Below the pieces are notes generated by a model. The model made no database searches. It was given only the letters and a program-made list of their open reading frames with translations, and was not told the DNA's origin. A program made the translations under genes and the position numbers. From a virus: a DNA stretch of 20,335 nt. Positions 6,644 through 14,276 of the stretch are shown here, piece after piece (the first letter of the stretch is position 1; each line of letters opens with the position of its first letter). The stretch is from positions 1 through 20,335 of IMG/VR virus record IMGVR_UViG_3300032560_000149; one strand, given 5' to 3'.

Positions 6644-6652
6644 GTATTTATC
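6644..6652 (-). promoter_or_regulatory. T4-type late promoter motif upstream of gp32
   Basis: GATAAATAC on the minus strand, matching the T4 late box TATAAATA at seven of eight places. It stands two bases from the sigma70 -35 box and about 118 bases from the gp32 start. Confidence 0.55.
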
Positions 6653-6676
6653 ATGCGAATGGGTAAACAGATGTTT

Positions 6677-7720
6677 TTACGCTGATTTTGGGTATTTTAA
6701 TGTAGCATTCACCCTGCGAACACTATGGCTTATTCCGCAATATTGAGTACACTGTGACATGACTTCTCTAAGATTGTCAGTACCATACCAGAACATTCGC
6801 AGGTCTCCCCTGTTAGTGAGTTTATATCCAGGAAACTTGTGTGAGAAACACAGTCTTGCGACACCATCCATATCCACCATTATGTTCCTGTTGAAACTAT
6901 TACAGATGAGTTTTGTGGTACCGCTGCCATCCCATCCTAATAGGGCATCTTGGTTGTTGTGAACACTGTCATGATACATCTCTACAGTGTCAATATATTC
7001 AGGATCTAATCCTAGTTTATATTTCTCGTTACAATCATGTAGTATCTTTTTCAGCCCAACATGATCCCGTATGACATTGTTCTCGTAGAACTTATCAGAC
7101 CTATTCTTACCTTGTTTATCTATCAGTGTACCAAATACGGGCTGCAACCAATTGAGTTTTAACTTGTCAGCCTTTAGATCATTCAACACGAAGTCATAGA
7201 ACTGATCTAAGTCCCGATAGTTATCTTCATACATGACAGACATCGCATAGATAGGTGTTTTTTTGTTTAATATCGTCCTTGCTTCTAGTAGCAATCTGAT
7301 CGCATTTGTTGCTGCGGCGAATGATCCCACAACACCCCTAGAGGAATCATGGACCTCAGGTCTATAACTGTTTAGTGATATCGTGATCTCAGTTGGACCT
7401 TCCGTGATCAATCTCTTTGCTACGCTTAGATCGGTCACCATCGTACCGTTCATGACTGACAGACATCCTAATCCTAAAGATCGGCATTGTCTTGTGATAG
7501 GCCAATATCGTTCAGGGTTCATCATCGCTTCGCCTCCGCATATGACAACAGAACCATTTGGATTCAATTGATAGAACTCATTGATTATCTCGTTGCGTTG
7601 TTCAACTGTTATATGAGAAGGCTGGACAATCTCATCCCTTGTCCAATACATGCAGGTTTTGCATTTAAGATTACATTGTAGATTCGTATCTAAGAATAAG
7701 AATTTAGGAGGATGCATCAT
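6677..7720 (-). CDS. Radical SAM protein with SPASM-like C-terminal cysteines
   Basis: A 347-residue radical SAM enzyme. CNLKCKTC at 16-23 is the CxxxCxxC motif that holds the 4Fe-4S cluster and S-adenosylmethionine. ICGGEAMMNPE (about 59-69) is the GGE motif, and ITISLNSYRPEVHD fits a later barrel strand. Near the C-terminus, cysteines in KLICNSF, VARLCFSH and MSQCTQYCG suggest an auxiliary-cluster (SPASM/twitch-like) domain. SPASM proteins modify peptides or proteins, or catalyse dehydrogenation or epimerisation; the substrate here is unknown. The gene overlaps the glycosyltransferase by four bases (ATGA), so the two are likely made together. It starts MMHPP; either of two adjacent ATGs could be used, with no clear ribosome site. 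Confidence 0.85.
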   Translation of the reverse strand: MMHPPKFLFLDTNLQCNLKCKTCMYWTRDEIVQPSHITVEQRNEIINEFYQLNPNGSVVICGGEAMMNPERYWPITRQCRSLGLGCLSVMNGTMVTDLSVAKRLITEGPTEITISLNSYRPEVHDSSRGVVGSFAAATNAIRLLLEARTILNKKTPIYAMSVMYEDNYRDLDQFYDFVLNDLKADKLKLNWLQPVFGTLIDKQGKNRSDKFYENNVIRDHVGLKKILHDCNEKYKLGLDPEYIDTVEMYHDSVHNNQDALLGWDGSGTTKLICNSFNRNIMVDMDGVARLCFSHKFPGYKLTNRGDLRMFWYGTDNLREVMSQCTQYCGISHSVRRVNATLKYPKSA

Positions 7721-8424
7721 CGTATTGGATCCAGATTTAATATCAATGATTCAGGCTTATACCCAGCAGCAGTATCACCGCTCAACATCCATGTTTTTTC
7801 ATGTCTCACTTGAATCTTTGGATCTCCCCAGATGGTATATCCTAACAGTTGTGCTTTATAGCAGAATCCAACATCTTCAGATAGGTAAGTATTCTCGTAT
7901 TCATGTGGAATGGGATTGAACCAAGGACATTCTAATGCCTCAAACACTCCTGCCTTGACTGCCATGAATCCCATGCCACTCGCTCCTAATCTGATACGAT
8001 TACTATTGATATCTAATTGTTCTCTTTCAATCCAATGCAGATGGGTATTGTTATCAACCTCTTCTACCCTAAAGGAGATTGCTTGGGCATAACTATTGTT
8101 GTCATGTTGTATATAGAATCCGGTAACAATCTTATGATCATTGTTACTTATCAATCGTTCCAAATCCTCAGGCTTCCATATAACATCGCCATCAATCCAT
8201 ATGATCCAATCGTAATCTATCATTCCATTGAACGGCTTGAAGGATTTTGGAGCAGGACCTTTGGCACCTAATAACCAATTACGGCAATTATAGATTATAG
8301 GAGAATATGCATTGACCGTCACGTAGTCAATGTTGTTCTTATAAAGCCATCTGATGGTATCATTCCAAGCACATAGCCAGTTCTTGCTGAAGGAATCGCC
8401 CGGTAGACAGAATACTAATCTCAT
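7717..8424 (-). CDS. GT-A-type glycosyltransferase
   Basis: A 235-residue cytosolic protein with the look of a GT-A nucleotide-sugar transferase: an N-terminal strand (RLVFCLPGDSFS) and DYDWIIWIDGDVIWKPEDL at 70-88, where Asp78-Gly-Asp80 is the DxD metal and sugar-nucleotide motif. A later acceptor-site region includes GASGMGFMAVKAGVFEAL and YLSEDVGFCYKAQLLGY, where ED may include the catalytic base. The compact length fits phage enzymes. The sugar and the acceptor (DNA base, capsid or tail protein, or host glycan) cannot be told. No Shine-Dalgarno sequence stands before the ATG (TATATACTTGT-ATG). It lies between the 716-residue protein and the radical SAM gene, which it overlaps by four bases. 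Confidence 0.82.
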   Translation of the reverse strand: MRLVFCLPGDSFSKNWLCAWNDTIRWLYKNNIDYVTVNAYSPIIYNCRNWLLGAKGPAPKSFKPFNGMIDYDWIIWIDGDVIWKPEDLERLISNNDHKIVTGFYIQHDNNSYAQAISFRVEEVDNNTHLHWIEREQLDINSNRIRLGASGMGFMAVKAGVFEALECPWFNPIPHEYENTYLSEDVGFCYKAQLLGYTIWGDPKIQVRHEKTWMLSGDTAAGYKPESLILNLDPIR

Positions 8425-8443
8425 ACAAGTATATAATGTAGGA

Positions 8444-10594
8444 TTAGAGTCCCGAGAGTTTTCTGATTCTTGCTAATTCTGAATCAACGCTCTCATTAGC
8501 ACCTACAAGTTTGCCTACTGCACCTTTAGGACCTACTTTTTCAGTTGGACCAAGTTGACCTACACGCTTTTGATTAGCATCCAAATCTTCGTCAATCTCT
8601 TCGTCTGGATCATTCTTGACTCTACGAAGACCAGGGCCGCCTCCTTCTGCATCCCTTTTATTGAGTTCATATTCTTTCTTACGAAGATACGCAGGAGTTT
8701 CAAGGTCCTTACCCATCCAAGGTTCTAACTCTTCATCAAGTTCATCGTCATCTTTACTGTGATATACAGCATCCACCTTATCGGCTGCGGTGGCGATCAG
8801 TTGTTGTTGCCAAGGTTCTAGGCTATTCTTATCACCCATCTTCTTGACATTCTTTTCCAACTTACCAGAAGCCTTTGCCATCTTGCGAAGATTATCTTGA
8901 GCCATATCGTTTTCTTCTTCGGTATGACCGTTATCCTTGTCCTCATTCCATTGCTTGAAGTCACCTTGTTCTTCGTTATTGTTGTATCCCGCTTTGTATG
9001 CTTTGATCTCTTCAGGGGTCATATTTTCCTTTTCAACCCGTTCAGATTGTTGAGTAGCACCTACGTAGTAGTGAGGTTGGTATCCCCTACCATAGTAGCT
9101 GTCCATCTGTCCGCGGTCATAGGGGCCGCCGTGCCGATCATCATGTGTTTCTTCTTTGTTTTCCTCGCCTTCAGGAAGATTTAAAACACTTTTCCAAAAG
9201 TTACTAGATGACTTTTTCTTATTATGTGCTTTTAGTTTAGCTCTTTCTAAAGGATCATTCGCAGAAGAAGGATCGTATAAAGATTTAGATTTACTAGTCG
9301 TGGTTCCTGCTGGTTGCACCGCAACTTGCGTAATAGTCACGCCCAATATGCTAGCACCCTTTTTTAACGCTTCTTCCTCACTACTAGCCCTTACTTTTAT
9401 ACCTTCAGGTTTACTAGCAGAAACTATAATGTACTCTTGCTCTGCCTCTTCGCCTAATTTTTCATCCTTCGCAAGATCAGGATTGTTTGTAGCTAAAGAC
9501 TGCTTTCTTTGCGTCTTATAATCTTGCATTTCAGCTTTCTTATACGGTTCCGGAACAGCGTCGTTTAAAGCTTCTTCAAGATGATTGTTAGCAATGGAGT
9601 CAGCCCAAGAAGCCAACTCATTTACTTCTTGCATCTCGTTTACCTTCTTGTGAAGGCGAGATAGGATAGGCATGACTGATTCAATGCGAGGATCTAGAGT
9701 CTCTTGTACGAATAGTTCATTGATAGCAGAGTTGTCTCCGTCATCTTCCATGAGAGCAGGAGTCCAGGATTCAAAATAATTGTTGTATCCACGGAGACCT
9801 GTCATTTTACTGAGTGTTTCGCGGAGATTGTTATAATGATTAATGCCCTCGTTCACAAGTGATTGTGTTGATTCGTTGAACTGACCGTTACGGGTAGCAC
9901 GGACGAAGCCTGCCATCTGGTTATATTCTTCTACGAGAGATGTAATATGCTTTCCGCGCTCATCGTATGGTGTACCACCTTCTGCGATATGTCTAGCATA
10001 GACTCTTGCGATGCCTGGACGAGTAGTCGGGAGTAAGAATCTCTCACCGTCTGTATTTTCAACAAAGATGCGGGCGACATTCCGGAATCTTTGCTCCCCT
10101 TCTTCAATCTGACGGGTGTGCTGTAGCACGATCTTTACATTAGGCACGCCATCATTATAACTGGCTTTCTTGCCCATTGAATGGTAGCCTTCGCCAAGTT
10201 TCTCTTTCATCTTGTAGTGTTCCCTTTGTCGCATGTCGTCGCCGAGACGGTCTTTGTTTTCTAGATCAAAGTCTAGTTGTCTTCTCATCGCCCATTTCTT
10301 GAGATTCTTTAGCAGACCTGTCCAAGTGTCATCGTATTCTACTCCAGGCGTCACATCATTAGGGCTATCTTCTTGTTCATTGTCATAATATAAGGTGATT
10401 CTTTTCGCCTTATCTATACTGATCCAGCACTTGCCGTATTCTTTTCCATCTTTGGTGAAGACAAACTGAATGACATCTGCTTCCTGAGGAGCATTTACTC
10501 TTTGATTTTTAGAATCTAGTGGTACAGGATGATATCCTCTAACCTTTAGAAGATCGTATAGGTCTTTGTTGAAGCTCTCGTTATCTAATGCCAT
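8444..10594 (-). CDS. Large hydrophilic protein, 716 aa, probable virion or packaging-associated protein
   Basis: A very polar protein with one cysteine (GKCWIS), many Lys, Glu and Asp, and long disordered-looking stretches. Residues 1-95 form an ordered domain (KDLYDLLKVRGYHPVPLD; DVIQFVFTKDGKEYGKCWI; ITLYYDNE). Residues 150-360 look helical and globular. From about 370 on it is low-complexity (KSKSLYDPSSANDPLERAKL; GGPYDRGQMDSYYGRGY; acidic DDDELDEELEP). It ends SELARIRKLSGL, a short terminal motif I have seen in proteins of T4-like environmental phages. I do not recognise the domain. The late-type box TATAAATA ends five bases before the ATG with no ribosome site, implying late, leaderless expression. 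The place next to terminase supports a structural or packaging role. Confidence 0.75.
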   Translation of the reverse strand: MALDNESFNKDLYDLLKVRGYHPVPLDSKNQRVNAPQEADVIQFVFTKDGKEYGKCWISIDKAKRITLYYDNEQEDSPNDVTPGVEYDDTWTGLLKNLKKWAMRRQLDFDLENKDRLGDDMRQREHYKMKEKLGEGYHSMGKKASYNDGVPNVKIVLQHTRQIEEGEQRFRNVARIFVENTDGERFLLPTTRPGIARVYARHIAEGGTPYDERGKHITSLVEEYNQMAGFVRATRNGQFNESTQSLVNEGINHYNNLRETLSKMTGLRGYNNYFESWTPALMEDDGDNSAINELFVQETLDPRIESVMPILSRLHKKVNEMQEVNELASWADSIANNHLEEALNDAVPEPYKKAEMQDYKTQRKQSLATNNPDLAKDEKLGEEAEQEYIIVSASKPEGIKVRASSEEEALKKGASILGVTITQVAVQPAGTTTSKSKSLYDPSSANDPLERAKLKAHNKKKSSSNFWKSVLNLPEGEENKEETHDDRHGGPYDRGQMDSYYGRGYQPHYYVGATQQSERVEKENMTPEEIKAYKAGYNNNEEQGDFKQWNEDKDNGHTEEENDMAQDNLRKMAKASGKLEKNVKKMGDKNSLEPWQQQLIATAADKVDAVYHSKDDDELDEELEPWMGKDLETPAYLRKKEYELNKRDAEGGGPGLRRVKNDPDEEIDEDLDANQKRVGQLGPTEKVGPKGAVGKLVGANESVDSELARIRKLSGL

Positions 10595-10598
10595 AATA

Positions 10599-10607
10599 GT
10601 ATTTATA
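10599..10607 (-). promoter_or_regulatory. T4-type late promoter, leaderless spacing, for the 716-aa gene
   Basis: TATAAATAC on the minus strand, a perfect TATAAATA box. Five bases (CTATT) separate the box from ATG 10594. T4 late transcripts start about six bases past the box, so the mRNA would begin at or next to the AUG. No Shine-Dalgarno sequence could be included. Confidence 0.75.
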
Positions 10608-10612
10608 CTAAA

Positions 10613-11674
10613 TCAATTAAAGACAGCAAAGAAGGGGAGGGGTGCGATTGTGTCTTCATGGTCACGGATGTGTGATTCTAGCTCACCGTGATAGTCTGCG
10701 AGTTGCTGCATAATCCGGACTGCTAACAGAGAAGCCATGACCAAATCATCATGATCCCCTACTTTAGCTGCATAGCTACCGCCGTGAGCGACGAAGGCCT
10801 TGAGTTCGCTGATCAGTGAACGACTATGAATAGTCATCTTCTTTGATTCTAATAGTGTTTTGAATTTAGCACAGGCTGCTAACTTCGGTTTGTTAGTAGT
10901 CGTGAATCCTTTGCGTTTCTTTCCTGGCTCACTCATGAAGATGCCCTGGATGTTTGATTCACCATACTCTGCGAGTGAGATGAGTGACGCTTCTCCGATA
11001 GAGTTATTTTCTACGGAGTAATAGATATTGTTAGGTTCGCCGGTAATATCGGCGATATATTTGGTGATCTCTGCGAGTAACTTGATCTGGCTAGGTATGT
11101 CAGTCTTATTGTGCTTCCATTCACCTATCTGCGTAGTTGTACTCGCCTCAAATACCTGAATAGCAGCAGGGTCGCCGCCTGTACCCAGCGATGGATCAAG
11201 TGCTACGACATACAGTTTACCCTTCTCAGGCTGTTTATACCAGCGAATCTGCCCCATGCGATGTGTTGGTTCAGTGCCATTAAGCATCAACAATGTATTT
11301 GGATTAATCAATGTCTCGTCTGCGATAATAAATTCGCAATTGGAACACAGTATATCATTAGCATAGAATCTATGATTATCTCCTACATTAAGCAGATCAT
11401 ATACTATTTCCAAACAATTTTCATTGATAGATACTACTTCCTGTGGTCCTGATAAGGTACAAACAAGATCACCTACTTTAAGTAGTTCAGCAGATATTTT
11501 TTCTAGATTATCTAGAAATACCATATGATCGGGTGTAAGAGTGATAGTAGTATTTTTTAATGCTACTGTTATAGTATGTTTAACTCCCTTATTGACTATA
11601 CCGTCAAATGGTTCCCAACCAGAATCAGTTAATATTTCTAGCCCTAAATTATTCGGGATCAAAGTCTGTGTCAT
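10613..11674 (-). CDS. terL: Large terminase C-terminal half: C-intein fused to the gp17 nuclease domain
   Basis: Residues 1-112 are a C-intein: block B at LTPDHMVFL (46-54, with Thr47 and His50), block F at VYDLLNVGDNHRFYANDIL (91-109), and block G ending Cys-Ser-Asn at 112. Cys113 is the +1 nucleophile. Residues 113-353 are the RNase H-like nuclease domain of gp17: Asp160 in VVALDPSLGTGGD, Glu222 in YYSVENNSIG, and HDDLVMA at 308-314. After trans-splicing with the upstream half, the product would be about 515 residues and would cut and package phage DNA at the portal. The ATG lies 26 bases inside the end of the endonuclease gene in another frame, with a weak ribosome site, suggesting coupling. 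Its first residues (MTQTLIPNNLGLEILTDSGW) align by eye with the start of the AceL-TerL C-intein. Confidence 0.9.
   Translation of the reverse strand: MTQTLIPNNLGLEILTDSGWEPFDGIVNKGVKHTITVALKNTTITLTPDHMVFLDNLEKISAELLKVGDLVCTLSGPQEVVSINENCLEIVYDLLNVGDNHRFYANDILCSNCEFIIADETLINPNTLLMLNGTEPTHRMGQIRWYKQPEKGKLYVVALDPSLGTGGDPAAIQVFEASTTTQIGEWKHNKTDIPSQIKLLAEITKYIADITGEPNNIYYSVENNSIGEASLISLAEYGESNIQGIFMSEPGKKRKGFTTTNKPKLAACAKFKTLLESKKMTIHSRSLISELKAFVAHGGSYAAKVGDHDDLVMASLLAVRIMQQLADYHGELESHIRDHEDTIAPLPFFAVFN
11339..11674 (-). other. C-intein of atypically split TerL intein (112 aa)
   Basis: This segment encodes residues 1-112 of the second terminase gene, ending Leu-Cys-Ser-Asn before Cys +1. It carries blocks B, F and G, so the split lies before block B. 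The penultimate residue is Ser, where most inteins have His. No endonuclease domain is inside the intein; the endonuclease is a separate gene upstream. Confidence 0.88.
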
Positions 11675-12668
11675 CTTTTAGTACTCTGTAATTTTTTCTA
11701 TCTTCAAATAACCAAACTTCGTATTGATATCCAGCATTTAATACTGCTTTGCGTTTTTTCAAATTATTGGACAATCTTGATTTATGCTTATGTATTCCGT
11801 TTCCATCCCACCACCATCTTCCCTTTACTTCTATTATTTTATTTTCTTTCGGAATAAAGATATCTGGATAATATTTTAATATATGCCTTCTATTATCAAT
11901 ATAAGTAAATATTGGCAAATTATATTTAACTAATGTGTCATCCAACACCAATTCACTTTCACTGTAATCTTTTAATAATTTAACAATAGCCGCATCTTCG
12001 TATCCGCGCACTCTGATAATTTTACCGGACGACAGCGTGAATTCTCTACCAATACTATTAGCAACGGCTGACCTTTTGCGAACATTTGGTAGAAAAAATG
12101 GGTTAGATACTCCATACTTTTCTACACAAGTGGTGCGCTTTTTCTCAGCGATGATGTTTAACTCTGCTGAGGTTTTTGCCTGCCAAGAGTCGCTAGTTTT
12201 TTTGGGATTTGAATAGTTTTCATCTCCGTATCTTTCTTTTTTCGTAACCTTAGACTTGTCCATCATTTGAGATGATTGAGTAGTAAAATCTACTCCGTAC
12301 TTCTGTTGATTAGTTTGCACCAATCTATTACGGCGCTGAACTTTTTCTTCAGTCGTTCTTGATGCAGCGGATTTTTTCTTGCTATCCGAATCTTGTTGTT
12401 TTTGTTCAACTGTCCAATTTTTCTTAGTAACTGAAATTAGTTTACCAATACATATAGAATCACCACAGCTACTTGCGTATGTTTCGGTTTGCTGATAGAA
12501 GGTCATTGGTTTGCCGCACTGGCATTTCATCTCAATTTTGGTTACATATTTTTCATAATAAGTTTGGTATGTTAGTTGGTGCTTTTTCAGGTGTCTGGTG
12601 AATTGCCCATTGGTCTTGCAGTACTCATTACCGTCTATTTTTGATTTTACATAAATTGCTTTACCCAT
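11649..12668 (-). CDS. Free-standing Vsr-like homing endonuclease inside the fractured terminase
   Basis: A 339-residue protein between the two terminase halves. The N-terminal part has a likely zinc site (Cys49, Cys51, Cys68, Cys73). The middle carries two KYGV-type DNA-binding-like repeats (QQKYGVDFTTQS at 121-132, VEKYGVSNPF at 182-191) and KERYGDENYSNPKK. The C-terminal part is a PD-(D/E)xK/Vsr-like nuclease: GYEDAAI (222-228), KYYPDIFIP (265-273), NKIIEVKGRWWWDG (276-289) and GYQYEVWLFE. This fits the EDxHD/Vsr-like homing endonucleases described for fractured genes. It would cut terminase genes lacking the insertion, so that repair copies the cassette. I chose ATG 12668 (GAG seven bases upstream). 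A GTG at 12695 is possible and lies five bases after a late-type box. Confidence 0.87.
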   Translation of the reverse strand: MGKAIYVKSKIDGNEYCKTNGQFTRHLKKHQLTYQTYYEKYVTKIEMKCQCGKPMTFYQQTETYASSCGDSICIGKLISVTKKNWTVEQKQQDSDSKKKSAASRTTEEKVQRRNRLVQTNQQKYGVDFTTQSSQMMDKSKVTKKERYGDENYSNPKKTSDSWQAKTSAELNIIAEKKRTTCVEKYGVSNPFFLPNVRKRSAVANSIGREFTLSSGKIIRVRGYEDAAIVKLLKDYSESELVLDDTLVKYNLPIFTYIDNRRHILKYYPDIFIPKENKIIEVKGRWWWDGNGIHKHKSRLSNNLKKRKAVLNAGYQYEVWLFEDRKNYRVLKDDTDFDPE

Positions 12669-12699
12669 ATATTTCTCAGTTAAATTAGTTGTCACTGAC

Positions 12700-12708
12700 T
12701 TATTTATC
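12700..12708 (-). promoter_or_regulatory. Late-type motif overlapping the end of the terminase N-half
   Basis: GATAAATAA on the minus strand. It also encodes the last residues and stop of the N-half (Asp-Lys-stop), so the match could be chance. If used, transcription would start near 12695, separately reading the endonuclease and terminase C-half. Confidence 0.4.
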
Positions 12709-13623
12709 TTTGGATAGCATTTTTTGTAAGTTTTCTACTGTTATTTCTGATATATTACCTAAAGAATCTTTTATTTTAACGATAGAATTGTGCGCGAGGC
12801 ACCCAATCTCACGATTGAAACGATCATCGCCCAATTGGGCGCGCATCTCGTCTGCCCACTTATCATCACGACCAGGCTGTTCACGCCAGTATGCACGATA
12901 AGCCTTGAAGCCATTGGTGCCTAACGCAGTCGTGTTGCCGAATTCATCTTCAGTCTTGTTAGCCATCTTCCATATAAGAGCAAACTGATCTTCATCCGAG
13001 TTTGGAGTAGAAGTAATGATCGCTTTACCACCAGTTGCTAGCGTAGGAGTGATAGATGTCCAGAATTCAGTAGCGATTGATGGACGCACAAATGCGAACT
13101 CGTCAAGATACAGGAGCGTGATAGACATACCACGACCAGTATTTTCAGTTGTTGTAGCAGATACGATACGTGAACCATTCTCAAAGTCAAGCGAACCCTT
13201 ATTATATGTCGTGACCCCTGCTTTAATGTGATCGGGGCAATTTTCATATGCATAGCGAATACGCTGCATAATCTCTTGTGCGCCAGTATACTTGTGTGCT
13301 GCAATAAGGATAGTAGAGTCAGGATTGAACATTGCATACCAGAGCAAGTACCCAGCAGCAGAAGTAGATTTACCTGACTGACGAGGCATCAGTGCTATAG
13401 AGAAACGATAGTTATGATAAGTGTCGATTAGTCGCTCTTGATACTCCCATGGATGATAGTTCATACTTCCCTTAGTAGGATGCTGAATCACAAAGAAGTT
13501 ATCCATAAAATACAAATATCCTGTATTAGGATCGCAACACCTTATGAAGTCTTGCAGTTCTTTGTCTGTCTTGAAGTTAGTTTTCTTATATGGGGTTTTG
13601 ATTAGCGTGGGTGTGTTTGACAT
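12700..13623 (-). CDS. terL: Large terminase N-terminal half: gp17 ATPase domain fused to an N-intein
   Basis: Residues 1-274 are the packaging ATPase of a gp17-type terminase: Walker A in MPRQSGKST (79-87), Walker B in LLYLDEFAF (170-178), and TSTPN (204-208) at the coupling motif. The natural protein would go on from RFNREIG into CEFI of the downstream half. Instead residue 275 begins CLAHNSIVKIKD, an intein block A, and the frame stops after 33 intein residues. The half-protein should thus be joined to the nuclease half by trans-splicing. No strong ribosome site precedes ATG 13623 (TATAATTTC-ATG). The start agrees with the usual beginning of such terminases. It follows a virion-like gene; no small-terminase gene is adjacent, unlike T4. 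Confidence 0.93.
   Translation of the reverse strand: MSNTPTLIKTPYKKTNFKTDKELQDFIRCCDPNTGYLYFMDNFFVIQHPTKGSMNYHPWEYQERLIDTYHNYRFSIALMPRQSGKSTSAAGYLLWYAMFNPDSTILIAAHKYTGAQEIMQRIRYAYENCPDHIKAGVTTYNKGSLDFENGSRIVSATTTENTGRGMSITLLYLDEFAFVRPSIATEFWTSITPTLATGGKAIITSTPNSDEDQFALIWKMANKTEDEFGNTTALGTNGFKAYRAYWREQPGRDDKWADEMRAQLGDDRFNREIGCLAHNSIVKIKDSLGNISEITVENLQKMLSKDK
12703..12801 (-). other. N-intein of atypically split TerL intein (33 aa)
   Basis: The segment encodes the last 33 residues of the first terminase gene, from Cys275 (CLAHNSIVKIKD, block A) to the lysine before the stop. It is far shorter than usual N-inteins of about 90-120 residues and similar in kind to the 25-residue AceL-TerL N-intein. 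Confidence 0.88.
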
Positions 13624-13654
13624 GAAATTATATTAGTGAGGATACACTACTTCT

Positions 13655-14209
13655 TTATGTTGAAGGTCCACCGTTAGAAGGTGTAGGTAATACTCCGCTT
13701 GTACCAGTGTCAGCGTGAGGCATACCTAATTCAGTAATTGAGAATGCGGCAGCGGATCCTGCGACATTCAGGAAAGATACGATATTACCTTGTCCTACAA
13801 TGACGCTATTATTGACTGAGTTTGCAGGAATGATCGTGCTATTCGCGGTTGCGACTTGATACGGAACACCGTGTGGATTGATCGTGATTCCAGCACTAGA
13901 TAATGCCACACCAGCATTAGCAGTGAGCGTCAAACTCGTGTTATTCGCGATGCTATGAACTATTCCTACAGTTGTTCCGGTCGCATTTCCGACCCAATAT
14001 CCTATGCCTAATTGAGTCAAGAATGCAGTTCCAGAACCAGTGACTATAGGTGAAGATGTATTCGCAGTTGCGGTACCAGTGCCAGCAACATTTGGATAAC
14101 TCGCTACAAATTGAATAGCCGAGGTAGTTGTCGCGATCCTAACCTTATCAGTTGCTACATTCGCAGATGATTGCGGGGAAGAATTTGCGGTATAAACATA
14201 TGACGCCAT
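13655..14209 (-). CDS. Small virion-type protein, 184 aa, Ala/Thr/Ser-rich beta structure
   Basis: The composition is rich in Ala, Thr, Ser, Val and Gly and poor in charge. A pattern known in many phage tail and baseplate proteins is visible: GTGTATANTSSPIVTGSGTAFL, then IGYWVG, then IANNTSLTLTANAG, split over about 43-103. The sequence ends in a Gly/Pro/Ser tail. I take ATG 14209 (MASYVY), which has AAGGA in its leader. The in-frame ATG at 14245 would read the late promoter box as protein. The gene stands between a likely terminator and terminase and has its own late motif at 14231-14239, so it should be a late virion component; which one I cannot say. Confidence 0.7.
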   Translation of the reverse strand: MASYVYTANSSPQSSANVATDKVRIATTTSAIQFVASYPNVAGTGTATANTSSPIVTGSGTAFLTQLGIGYWVGNATGTTVGIVHSIANNTSLTLTANAGVALSSAGITINPHGVPYQVATANSTIIPANSVNNSVIVGQGNIVSFLNVAGSAAAFSITELGMPHADTGTSGVLPTPSNGGPST

Positions 14210-14230
14210 GTTCTTTGAGTCCTTTATTAT

Positions 14231-14239
14231 GTATTTATC
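14231..14239 (-). promoter_or_regulatory. T4-type late promoter for the 184-aa virion gene and terminase
   Basis: GATAAATAC on the minus strand, 21 bases before ATG 14209, with AAGGA between the two. It follows the hairpin at 14249-14275, so a new late unit starts here. Confidence 0.65.
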
Positions 14240-14248
14240 ATACATAAC

Positions 14249-14275
14249 AAAAGACCTAGCCTAAGCCCGGCCTTT
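14249..14275 (-). terminator. Probable rho-independent terminator after the methyltransferase
   Basis: On the minus strand AAAGGCC and GGTCTTT can pair (one G-U pair) around GGGCTTAGGCTA, followed by TGTT after the T-run. It begins two bases beyond the methyltransferase stop. On the plus strand the same arms hold an A-C mismatch, so the structure favours minus-strand RNA. Confidence 0.5.
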
Positions 14276-14276
14276 A

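Noticed and set aside
11649-12702. Group I intron in terminase
   Set aside because: The sequences next to the break are in-frame intein protein blocks, and I saw no intron core or exon continuity at the DNA level.
10613-13623. Terminase broken by frameshift or pseudogene decay
   Set aside because: Both broken ends carry intein motifs with the correct splice residues, and all ATPase and nuclease motifs are kept.
14210-14245. ATG 14245 as start of the 184-residue virion gene
   Set aside because: The added codons consist of the late promoter box and leader, while ATG 14209 has AAGGA at good spacing.
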